Below, piece after piece: positions 55,673 through 64,000 of a DNA stretch of 64,000 nucleotides. The position numbers and the translations under genes are program-made. This DNA comes from Paragorgia papillata (taxonomy: Eukaryota > Cnidaria > Anthozoa > Scleralcyonacea > Coralliidae). The stretch covers positions 1,765,001-1,829,000 of the forward strand of contig JAWNZC010000471.1 of the NCBI GenBank assembly GCA_035771165.1, written 5' to 3'. Every line of letters starts with the position of its first letter. Position 1 is the first letter of the stretch. The notes under the pieces are model-generated. The model did not search any database. It was given only the letters and a program-made list of their open reading frames with translations, and was not told the DNA's origin.

Positions 55673-56042
55673 CTAAATCAGCTTGTCCCATCCTACAGAC
55701 CATCGTGACGTCACTCGCGGCGTTTACTCATGCCGTAATAACAATTTCCGTAATTGCCATTCGTAAATTTGAAAAAATGAAAAAGATGAAGAAATAAAAG
55801 GTATAGCGGTTCGATCATATATCTTCTCGATCGTGAGTCGTGACGTCAGTATGATGCTGAGGGTTGCGTGGTCCTGTACACATTTTAACGGACCGATTTA
55901 TTGCATGCAGCCAGGCATTCTACCACAATAAAATAAATCCCAATTCAAGCGTTGTCTTTGCGTGATTATTTAGCCAACGTTTCTATTAAATAACCTTCAA
56001 ATTCCACTCGTATATATAGATATAATAGTCTACGCCGTGAAG

Positions 56043-56155
56043 TCACTTTACATGTAATAGCGCGCGTGACTTTACATGTAATAGCGCGCGTGACTTTACA
56101 TGTAATAGCGCGCGTGACTTTACATATAGCGCGCGTGACATTACATGTAATATAT
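56043..56155. repeat. 24-bp minisatellite, 4-5 copies
   Basis: Unit GACTTTACATGTAATAGCGC GCGT; the last copies are degenerate. Confidence 0.85.
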
Positions 56156-56420
56156 ATCGTGATCATGACTGAGGGTTTGTGGGAAGGTTTGTTGTAGGCC
56201 CAGGGGGGAGGCTTTGGCAAGGAGGCCTATCACTGGTAACCGTTTTTTCGTTTTTTTTAAATCCCCTGCCACAGTCCCCCGCGTTTTTCGAGCCCGCCAC
56301 AGGTGCCCACGCGCTTTTTATGACGAATTGCCAAGATGGGCTCCCTGTTGGCCTATCGCGGAGTTTACTCGCACGGTTGGGAACGGCTAGAAATAAAAAC
56401 GGTCTATTACAAATTCGGCA

Positions 56421-56487
56421 TTCTGATTGGCTAATCTACTAGTGGTCTATTGGTGACCACTAGTAGGTTATCCAATGACAAACCTTC
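56421..56487. repeat. Short palindrome
   Basis: GATTGGCTAATCTACTAGTG and imperfect complement. Confidence 0.6.
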
Positions 56488-56611
56488 TTATAACTGGAAT
56501 ATTCCTATCCCGACCAATCAGAAGCCACGATATATTCACGCTAAACATGGCGTCCGCTAAAATTTATATAAAAGTGGAGAATTGTTCAGTTTGACATTTT
56601 TGAATAAGAAA

Positions 56612-56898
56612 ATGAATTCGCTTATGCCTATGGAGTATATCTACACCAAATGTGAAGCAAAGTAATTAGAATCTCGTTTTTTGTGAGCGATTGTATATCA
56701 TGTGCCATCGAACTACTCTACATTTTGAATGGGGAGACTTCTGCAAACAAAAAGGTAAAACTATCTGAAAATTTGGAACGATGTTTGAGAAGACTTATTT
56801 ACGTTAAAGAAAAGTTGTTTATGGTTGATACTAAAACAATTAGACAACTCGCCCTCGTTTTCTACGAGCAGATAGTCGACTCGGCTTCGCCTCGTTGA
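56612..56898 (+). pseudogene. Possible broken coding fragment, unidentified
   Basis: A short ATG frame at 56612 ends in a stop after 17 codons. From 56683 a second frame encodes a non-repetitive, helix-like charged peptide containing ANKKVKLSENLERCL and KEKLFMVDTK. The end of that frame runs into a foldback (56835-56940), so at most about 50 residues are informative. I do not recognise it. Confidence 0.3.
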
Positions 56899-56940
56899 CT
56901 GTCAGCTCATAGGAAACTCGGTCTCGTTGTCTAAATTGTT
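56835..56940. repeat. Foldback upstream of MIOX
   Basis: ACAATTAGACAACTCG and complement enclose CTCGGCTTCGCCTCG. Confidence 0.65.
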
Positions 56941-57134
56941 AATTAGTACAACCAGTAAAACAGGTTCCCAACCTGTTGCACTCGGTATGACGCAGTGGTA
57001 TTAAATGTGGTATGACGGTATCAACGTTTTACTATTAAATAAATATAGCGGACTTTCACTACTTGGTTTATCGTTTTGAGGGATATTTGTATTTTTTGTT
57101 TACGTAGAAGTAAATTCATTCTTTGGATTCAGCG

Positions 57135-57158
57135 ATGAAGGTCCTCCCTTTGCCCCAG
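57135..57158 (+). CDS. MIOX: MIOX exon 1 (24 nt coding)
   Basis: ATG plus seven codons (MKVLPLPQ), then donor CAG|GTAAGA. Human MIOX also begins MKV. The phase fits exon 2. Confidence 0.75.
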
Positions 57159-60100
57159 GTAAGACGATAGAATTTATTTGTTTGCGAACGAGTTCCTTTA
57201 CTTCCTTATAAATTTCGAACTCAATGCTGTGGAGTTTTATAGTCGTTTGTGTTTATGGCTGAATTGGATGAAGAGGTTTATTGTGGTCGCTAAAATGTGC
57301 GAAACACCTTATTTCTTCTTGCCAAACACTTGAAGCTTATGTGTATTTATAAAATCATTGCTATTTTATGAAACGACTGGTTATCAATGTCAGACAAGTA
57401 AAAATAAATCGCAGCTATAACAATGGGAAACTAATGAAATAAATGCTTTATATATGGAGATTGGTTAGGCTGAAAGCTAATATAGTATTGTGATTAGATG
57501 TTGAGTATTAAGCTCAGTTTGAGCGTGAATTTCGCAAGGACAATTCGATGTTTTTTAACACCAGATAATAATAATTCTTGATTTTAAAGTCCGTTTCAGC
57601 ACAGAATAGAAATACGACCAGAAGTCCAACTTGCATCGGAACCTTTGAAGTTTCTATCCTCGCGCATGTCACCTCGCGCATCTTGATTCCTCGCCATCCT
57701 AGGGAATCCTGGCAAGTTCCCCCGGCAGTTTGGACCTTCAAAAGAAGGTTAAAACTGCCGGGGGAACTTGCCAGGACTGCCTAGGATGGCGTAGGAAATT
57801 GCGTAGGATGACCTCGGATGGCGTAAAATATCGCGCCTGCGCATTGAAGAAATGCAGACAAGTTGTCACTCGAGTTGGACTTCTGGTCAATCCTTATTCT
57901 GTGGTTTCAGCTTGCTTTTGAAATCCTATACGTACATATATAATTGTAATTGTAATTGTAATGCATGAATCAGTGTTGAGCCCAAGGGGGGAGGCTGAGC
58001 AAAGGTGGGGTATTTGGTAAACGTCTGTATCCCCACCCTACGGCATTTGCTTTTGAATCGCGACACCGGGGTGGGGGCATTTAAATATTCGAAAGGAAAT
58101 TTTCAAATGTTCCTAGGCAGAGAGGGGCAATTTGCCTACATTTGATCATAATTCTCGGCCCCAAGGTTGCCCTTTTGAACACTTCATTTAAAAAAATTCA
58201 AATCCCCCACCTTTTGCTCAGCCTCCCCCCCCTCGGGCTTAACACTGATTCGTGCATAATTATACATGTATAATTGAAATGAACATTCCGAACTTACGTT
58301 GCAATGTTCCGAACTACGTTGCGAGGTAGATACAAATTTAAGTCTCACTCAGCAATTTGTTTCTGCTTAACCAAGTATCTATTATTATATTCTATACAAC
58401 AAATAATCTTCTCCGTGATTTTACCAAAGGAATTCAATTCAAAGCTTATTAAATTCGAACTTCATGACGAACCTCACAACAAACTTCGCGAACTTCCGTA
58501 CCAAGTTCCCAACCTTCCAACGAATGTACAAATGAATTTCAAAAGCAAGCTGAAACTGACTATAATTTGTCATATGACACTCAGGAATATCACATGAAGG
58601 GGGTGATGATGATGACAATGCTCTATGGTGATGACGATGATGATGATCAGGGGTGTTGGAGTGACACTAAAAGTGGGGGTGGCCCAAAAATTTTATGGGG
58701 GTCCAGGTCCAATTTTATGGGCATGCTCCCCTGGGAAATTTTGAAATCTAGAGTCTCTGAAATGCTATTTCCTGTATTTTGGGACAAGGATTTACAGAAT
58801 TCTAAAGGTCCAAAAATGCCATAAAATACTCAAAAGACAACACTTTTCCAGAATTGAATATCTGCATTCAAATTTCTTTATTATATCTATTCAAAGTCGT
58901 GGGTTAGCTAGGGTTAGTGATTTTGTTAATCATAACTTTATTACTGGCCTTGTTAAGAAGTGGGGTGGGGTGGCAAACATATTCTGCCACCCCCCTCACC
59001 AAAAAAAGTGGGGGGGGGCACTTCTGACACCCCTGATGATGATAATGATTATGATGATCATGATGGCCATGATTATGATGATGGTGACAATGATGATGAT
59101 GACTGATAAAGAAGATGATTATGATATGATATGAGAAAGAATAGGATCATTGGGGTTACAGGAGATGAAAGGAACACCTACAAGAATTTTATTCAAAGTT
59201 GTGAATTTTTTCACCAAAAATTCTGTGTAAATTTTTTCACCAAAAATTCTGTGTAAATTTCTTTTACCATAGTTGTCCAGGTAAGCTCCCACCTCCATAA
59301 TGTTTTAATTTTCATCAAAGGGGGTTGGTGCTTACACAAGCAGTGGGTGCTTACACGAGCTGTGCTTTACGCAAAAAACTGATTTTACATGTATAAAATC
59401 AACACAACACTCTGAATATATGAAAACAAAAAAACTATATTACAAAATAGGAATTTAAAAACACGATGCATTTATAACGGTGTAAGAGTCTAAATATGTC
59501 CAGTTTGAGGATCAAAATACGTTAAATAATTCTCGTTGGTTAATAGGAGGCAGACTGCTGTGAAGTCAGTTGTACTGAGAGAATGTTTAAAAATAGCCTG
59601 GGAAATTACTTTTTCCTTAAAGTGCATAATATAATGCCTGTGGAGATTTAACATATTTGTAATCTATGGATTCTCCTGAGAACAATTGTACTATATCTTG
59701 TCAGCCTAAAAATTCATCTTCATAGACTTTTTTGCTGTTAAATTTGACAGAAGTGATGTCATATATCGGGTATCTGTCTACATGAAAATGATACCCACTA
59801 TGACATCACTTCCATCAACTTTAACAGCAAAAAAGTTTATGAAGATGAAATTTTTGGCTGACAAGATATATTACAATTTTTCTCAGGAGAATCCATAGAT
59901 TACAATTTGTTAAATCCCCACAGGGGTGGGTTCTTGCTCGAAGATGGGTGCTTACCTGGTTCATTCAAGCTTTAGGGGTATAATTTATATCAAGTATAAT
60001 AACTTTTTATGTTTAGTTGAGATTTATATTTTTGTCTGTTGTCAAGGTTCCACTCATTGACCCTTCAGTGGTTCATCGCCCTGAGCCAGTGTTTGATGAA

Positions 60101-62513
60101 TATAATGCTGCTCATCTCAAACAAAAAAGCTTAGAAAATATTGGAAAAGACTTGACGGATTTCCGAGTCTATAATGAACAAAATAAAACTGTTATGGAAA
60201 CCTATCGGAATATGCATACAAAGCAGACTCTTGGGTTGGGACAAGACATGGTAAGATTTGAACTACTTAATTTGTTGCCAACTGGACTGCATAGAGAAAA
60301 GTGGCTGTTGAGCAGGGTTCGAGATTTGTGGTATCCCAGTATCCCGACGATACCAGTTTTTAATTTTGGATACCAGATGTTGAAACCTTGGTATCCCATT
60401 GGGATACCAAGGAAATCTTGCTAAAATACCAATATGAACCAAGAAAACTATATCATAGTATATCCATTTTCGTTAACATAATGTAAGTTTAATCACGGTT
60501 TAATACGTAGCTGGCATGCAAATTATTTCGCAAAAATCTGACCTTCTGCCCACGTTCCTCCCACCAGCGGTCTCCTGTCTTAGCACTGTAGCTACTTCAT
60601 GTTAGACCTCAGTATCCATGCAAAGGAGAGAAAATGCCCAATCATCTGGTGATGAGATTATTGAAAGTATTTGACAGCCGAGATATAATCAATTCAATAG
60701 ACCTTTCTGCATGAAATGAATGGATCCCATGATCTTTCTTTTTGACAAATCTGATTGGCTAATGTCTAATGTTTGTCCGAAGTTTTGGATGTCCAAAGTC
60801 AGTTGCGAGAGCCAATCAAATCTCTCAACGTGTTATCCACGCACTTCATGTGGAAAGGACGTCTATTGAAGTGGGTAGCTCTTGAGTTCTGTGTCCAAGA
60901 GTTACAGTCAAAATGGAAATACCTTGAATTCCCACTTCTTCTTCAATCTGTAGTTTGTTGCATATTACTGTATTTCTGTAGCCGCTACTGAAGCCTGAGA
61001 AAAAATTTTGTTGAAAACTGTACATAAATAAATGTAGTATAATTTAGCTTTAAATGGAATTTATTCATAATAAAATAGATGTTTATCCCAAACCGATACC
61101 AACAGATGAATATACATCAAGAATTGGTGACTTTTATCACTAGACTTTCCTCACACTTCAGTAGTGGCTACAGAAATGCAGTAATACACAACAAACTGCG
61201 GAAGTGGGAAGGTATTTCCATTTTGACTGATCTAATCATTGACATGTTGATACATCACAGTAAGAGTTTTTCTTTGCTTTGTACAGCGTAAAAAATGGTT
61301 GGCTTTTGATCATGCAGAGATGACAATATTAGATGCTGTCATTCTTCTGGATAACCTTGTAGATGAAAGTGACCCTGACATTGATCTCCCAAACTCAATC
61401 CATGCTTTTCAAACTGCTGAAAGAATCAGAGAGAAGCACCCAGACAATGGTTAGTATGTATACTGCACATTGAAACCTGCATGGTGGGTGTTTCATTTGA
61501 GGGGAGGGTTGGCAATACTGGACATGTATGATATACAGTACTACCATAAAGGGTGAAGGACTGGGGGCTAATCATCCTTACTTGCAGCCAGTGGCTAAAT
61601 TACGAAGGATGCAGATCAACATGGCCATGGTGAGGCATATCAAAGGCACTCCAGGCAGCCACCATACAACACAGTTCAGATTACAGCTAAGATGTACAGT
61701 AGGTGTTGATTTTACAGAGGGAGGAAAACTGGAGAACTTGGTGCAAAACCCTCAAAGCACGGGGGAGATTAATAGACTGCGTAGCTGGTGGTATTAGGGG
61801 GTTTGTGCACGAGAGATCAACTACAACTCTACTCACATGAGTTCCAAGCTCAACAGCGGGGTCATTCCCAAGCAGTTGCCCATTCAAGTACTAACCCCGT
61901 CTAACCAGGTATCACGTCAGTCGTGTTGTTATCCCACTGGGCTTAACTTTTTGGTGAGAGGCAGCGTGCTATTTAGCGCGCGCCACTCATACTCCCCATG
62001 TCATGCTCCACCATGGAAATCATTGAACTGTGAATCTAATACAGTAACTGTTTTTCCATTTTAAGAGTGGTTTCAACTGGTTGGCTTAATTCATGATCTG
62101 GGTAAAGTAATGGCATTGCATGGTGAACCACAGTATTTTGTTGTTGGTGATACTTTCCCAGTTGGATGCAACTTTTCAGACAAAATTGTTTACTCTGAGC
62201 AATTTGCTGACAACCCAGACTCCAAAGTCCCTGAGTACAGGTACAGTTAACTGAAGGTCTTTAAGGCTGACTGTTTAATCTATTGCTACCTAGGAAGCCT
62301 AAGGGTTCTCCTTTTGATGTCGAGTATAATCATCTAGCGGTAGACAGAGTACAATAATAAACTGTCAGGATATTTTTTTGGCTGGTTCACGCAGGGATGG
62401 GTGAATGTTACAATTCTGAAGTTTGGGTTATATATTTTTCTTTAGTACAAAGTATGGAATTTATGAACCAAATTGTGGTTTGGAGAATGTTTTTATGTCC
62501 TGGGGTCATGATG
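57135..62513 (+). CDS. MIOX: Myo-inositol oxygenase, 5' part (5 exons, continues beyond window)
   Basis: Exons 57135-57158, 60047-60250, 61287-61449, 62066-62240 and 62446-62513 join in phase to 211 residues; one or more 3' exons are missing at the right edge. MIOX is a cytosolic di-iron oxygenase that converts myo-inositol to D-glucuronate, the first step of inositol catabolism. Visible iron ligands: His115 in NSIHAF, His140-Asp141 in LIHDLGK, and His210 in SWGHD. The last His and Asp ligands of the family would lie outside. Also visible are LVDESDPD and GDTFPVGC, both family hallmarks. Compared with human MIOX the N-terminus is similar in length. Confidence 0.95.
57605..57900. repeat. Foldback in MIOX intron 1
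   Basis: Outer arms ACCAGAAGTCCAACTTG and complement; inner palindrome around CTGGCAAGTTCCCCCGGCAG. Confidence 0.7.
57906..58563 (+). mobile_element. MITE, GTTTCAGCTTGC family, with nested MITE
   Basis: Third copy of the 10410-10689 family, enlarged by the element at 57965-58257. Confidence 0.75.
57965..58257. mobile_element. Nested MITE with GAATCAGTGTTGAGCCC ends
   Basis: Inverted ends with GGGGGGAGGCTGAGCAAA and complement. Splits the 57906-58563 element. Confidence 0.7.
58598..59135. repeat. (GAT)n microsatellite interrupted by a transposon
   Basis: GATGATGAC-type repeats occur at 58598-58640 and again at 59030-59135, on both sides of the element at 58640-59033. Confidence 0.8.
58640..59033. 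mobile_element. MITE with CAGGGGTGTTGGAGTGAC ends
   Basis: Termini CAGGGGTGTTGGAGTGAC and GTCAGAAGTGCC-type complement. The interior resembles 37300-37450 (ATGCTCCCC, GGGAAATTTTGAAATC). Likely hAT-like. Confidence 0.7.
59642..59922. repeat. Large palindrome 125 bp before MIOX exon 2
   Basis: Arms of about 120 bp, both with AATCTATGGATTCTCCTGAG or complement, and a 35-bp loop that itself contains GGGTATC/GATACCC. Shorter outer repeats with GGTGCTTAC lie on both sides. Confidence 0.8.
60047..60250 (+). CDS. MIOX: MIOX exon 2
   Basis: 68 codons, residues 9-76, with RPEPVFDEY and the MHTKQTL segment. Acceptor TGTTGTCAAG, donor ATG|GTAAGA. Confidence 0.95.
60251..60905. other. MIOX intron 2, left part
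   Basis: Short imperfect inverted repeats of GGTATCCCA at 60325-60420. Nothing else seen. Confidence 0.4.
60906..61236. repeat. Foldback in MIOX intron 2
   Basis: Arms about 60906-60992 and 61163-61236 share TCAAAATGGAAATACCTTGA-like sequence and TAGCCGCTACTGAAG with complements. Confidence 0.7.
61287..61449 (+). CDS. MIOX: MIOX exon 3
   Basis: Residues 77-130, including iron ligand His115. Acceptor TTTGTACAG, donor AATG|GTTAGT. Confidence 0.95.
61632..61995 (-). repeat. 5S rRNA-derived SINE, minus strand, in MIOX intron 3
   Basis: Reverse complement of the 45092-45382 family: GGTTAGTACTTGAATGGGCA in the head and GTAAAATCAACACCTA in the tail. Its head has about 30 bp that the other copy lacks. 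Confidence 0.8.
62066..62240 (+). CDS. MIOX: MIOX exon 4
   Basis: Residues 131-188 with the HD pair and GDTFPVGC. Acceptor ATTTTAAG, donor ACAG|GTACAG. Confidence 0.95.
62446..62513 (+). CDS. MIOX: MIOX exon 5
   Basis: Residues 189-211 with His210-Asp211. Acceptor TTCTTTAG, donor GATG|GTAAGA. The next exon is not in the window. Confidence 0.93.
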
Positions 62514-62602
62514 GTAAGAATTGAATTATGATATTATTGTAGCATGTACATGTACTTGTACTATACATATATAATTACGTACTGGGTAAACTGTAAGAAT
62601 AC

Positions 62603-63345
62603 TTGACCCAAGCGCTGACAAGTACTCACATCATGAGTACTGCTGTGGAATGCATCGGTTTTCGGCAGCGGCGTCACAAAGACTGGTTCGATGAGAACTC
62701 TGAGGAAATTAAGTTAGCACTCAAAGAAAAGAATAAGGCACATGCAGCAGTCATTTCTAATCCAGGATCCACCTTCCTACGAGAAAGATGGAAACACCTT
62801 CGTGCAGAAGCCCAAAGGACTCTACGTCGTCTCCAAAACGAGTGGTGGGTGCAAAGAGCATGCAAGATCCAAGGGTTTGCTGACATGAATAACGCCTATG
62901 AATTCTATGGAGCCATCAAAGCCATTCATGGGCCATCAGATTGCAGCCTCGCACCGGTCAAGACAGCGGATGGCCTCACCCTATTGAAGGATCGGCAACA
63001 GATTGTCAACCGTTGGGCAGAGTACTTTGAGGGACTACTCAATCACACCAATCCAATTGATGAAACAGTCCTTGAACAACTTCTGGATTTCCCCACTGTT
63101 CTGGAGTTGGACCATCCACCAAGAAGAAGTGATTTGAGCGACCACCAGTCTCCGGAATGGCAATAGCCCAGGCTGTGATGGGATACCAGCAGAAATACTC
63201 AGGCATGAAGGACCCTCCCTCTCCCAGCGACTCCATAAGTTGATTCTCCTAATTTGGAGATCCGAAGAAGTGCCCCAACAGTGGAAAGACACCGACATCG
63301 TTACCATCTATAAGAGGAAAGGGGAGAAATCAGAATTTCTTGCAA
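62603..63345 (+). pseudogene. Non-LTR retrotransposon (LINE) internal fragment in MIOX intron 5
   Basis: A 187-residue frame (62603-63166) looks like the endonuclease-RT linker of LINE ORF2: R-R-H-K-D-W-F-D-E-N, then RWAEYFEGLLN. A frameshift near 63150 leads to a second frame with C-D-G-I-P-A-E and I-Y-K-R-K-G, the start of the reverse transcriptase. The fragment stops before the catalytic motifs. Confidence 0.8.
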
Positions 63346-63572
63346 GTGACACTCTTGTGCTTGACTAGTTTTTCTACTATTGACCATGACAGTGCCTCAT
63401 TGTTACTGTACAGTTACTATGATAATTGCATTTCCTATCTGTATTAATCATTGCCACCTCTGATGCCTGAGGGTTCTCCCTTTGACAAGCAAAACCAACT
63501 GGCATTAGACAGTGAAAGAATCAAGGGGCTGTTTTTGGCCAGCTCGGGCAGGAATGAGGCTTGAGGCAGGCG

Positions 63573-63996
63573 CAGACTGGCTGACCGGGACACCGGGAAA
63601 TTTCCCGGTGGGCCCCTTGCTCCTGTCCTTGTGTGGGCCCCTGCTTATCTGAAGTAAGTTCCCTTAAGCGGGTAAACTAAAATAATTTTTTGGTATGAAA
63701 ATGCTGTTTTGAGTTTGTAAATCTGAGTACAAGTTCCTCGGCTATAGAGATGGCTGCCTGAGTATTGACCCCGAGCCCGGAACATTTCAATCCTGAGTAA
63801 GTGGGGGCCCACTAGTATAATCGCTGGTATGTAATATCACTAATATGTCTATTAACTGTTATGTGGTGTTAACATGAAGTAAGCCATTGTTTGCCTGCTG
63901 GCCAAGATGCCCCACGCACTCAACGTAGGCCAGTGGCCATTTCCCGGTAAATATTTTAAGTCCAGTCCGCGCCAACACCGCTGCCAAACGTTTTGC
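63573..63996. mobile_element. MITE with GCAGACTGG ends
   Basis: Left end GGCGCAGACTGGCTGACCGG, right end AAGTCCAGTCCGCGCC; both sides carry TTTCCCGG near the ends. hAT-like appearance. Confidence 0.55.
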
Positions 63997-64000
63997 GCAT

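Overview
This window looks like animal nuclear DNA, most likely from an anthozoan cnidarian (coral or sea anemone). The evidence is three intron-rich genes of animal type: a phytochelatin synthase, a Ca2+/calmodulin-dependent protein kinase kinase and a myo-inositol oxygenase. It also carries 5S- and tRNA-derived short repeats and a dense load of non-autonomous inverted-repeat transposons. One palindrome family (24.3 kb) resembles repeats I remember from coral sequence. The cnidarian assignment is inference; no taxonomic marker gene is present.

Layout. 0-7.2 kb: three tandem copies of a 2.02-kb unit, the first carrying an 804-bp TTAA-target insertion. 7.2-13.7 kb: gene-free, with several MITEs and a 24-bp minisatellite that has a seven-unit higher-order pattern. 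13.9-17.4 kb: a decayed BEL/Pao LTR retrotransposon on the minus strand, with many frameshifts and an internal deletion. 17.4-20.1 kb: MITEs. 20.2-25.7 kb: phytochelatin synthase (+), three exons, 490 codons. 25.7-41.5 kb: no convincing gene, only one weak candidate exon (27.07 kb), in a field of minisatellites, foldbacks, tRNA-like arrays and nested elements. 41.6-53.3 kb: CaMKK (+), 16 exons, 483 codons, whose introns hold very large microsatellites. 53.3-57.1 kb: foldbacks and a possible broken coding piece. 57.1 kb to the right edge: the first five exons of MIOX (+), with the 3' end outside the window.

The three genes point the same way but belong to unrelated processes: heavy-metal chelation, Ca2+ signalling, and inositol catabolism. 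I see no reason to treat them as a functional cluster. All exon joins below were read by hand from GT/AG (once GC/AG) sites and keep phase throughout. The most unusual material is repetitive: nested insertions with readable target duplications, the higher-order minisatellite, complementary repeat arrays on either side of one CaMKK exon, an 18-nt CaMKK microexon, a GC-AG intron filled with CAGA repeats, and a MITE sitting directly at a splice donor.
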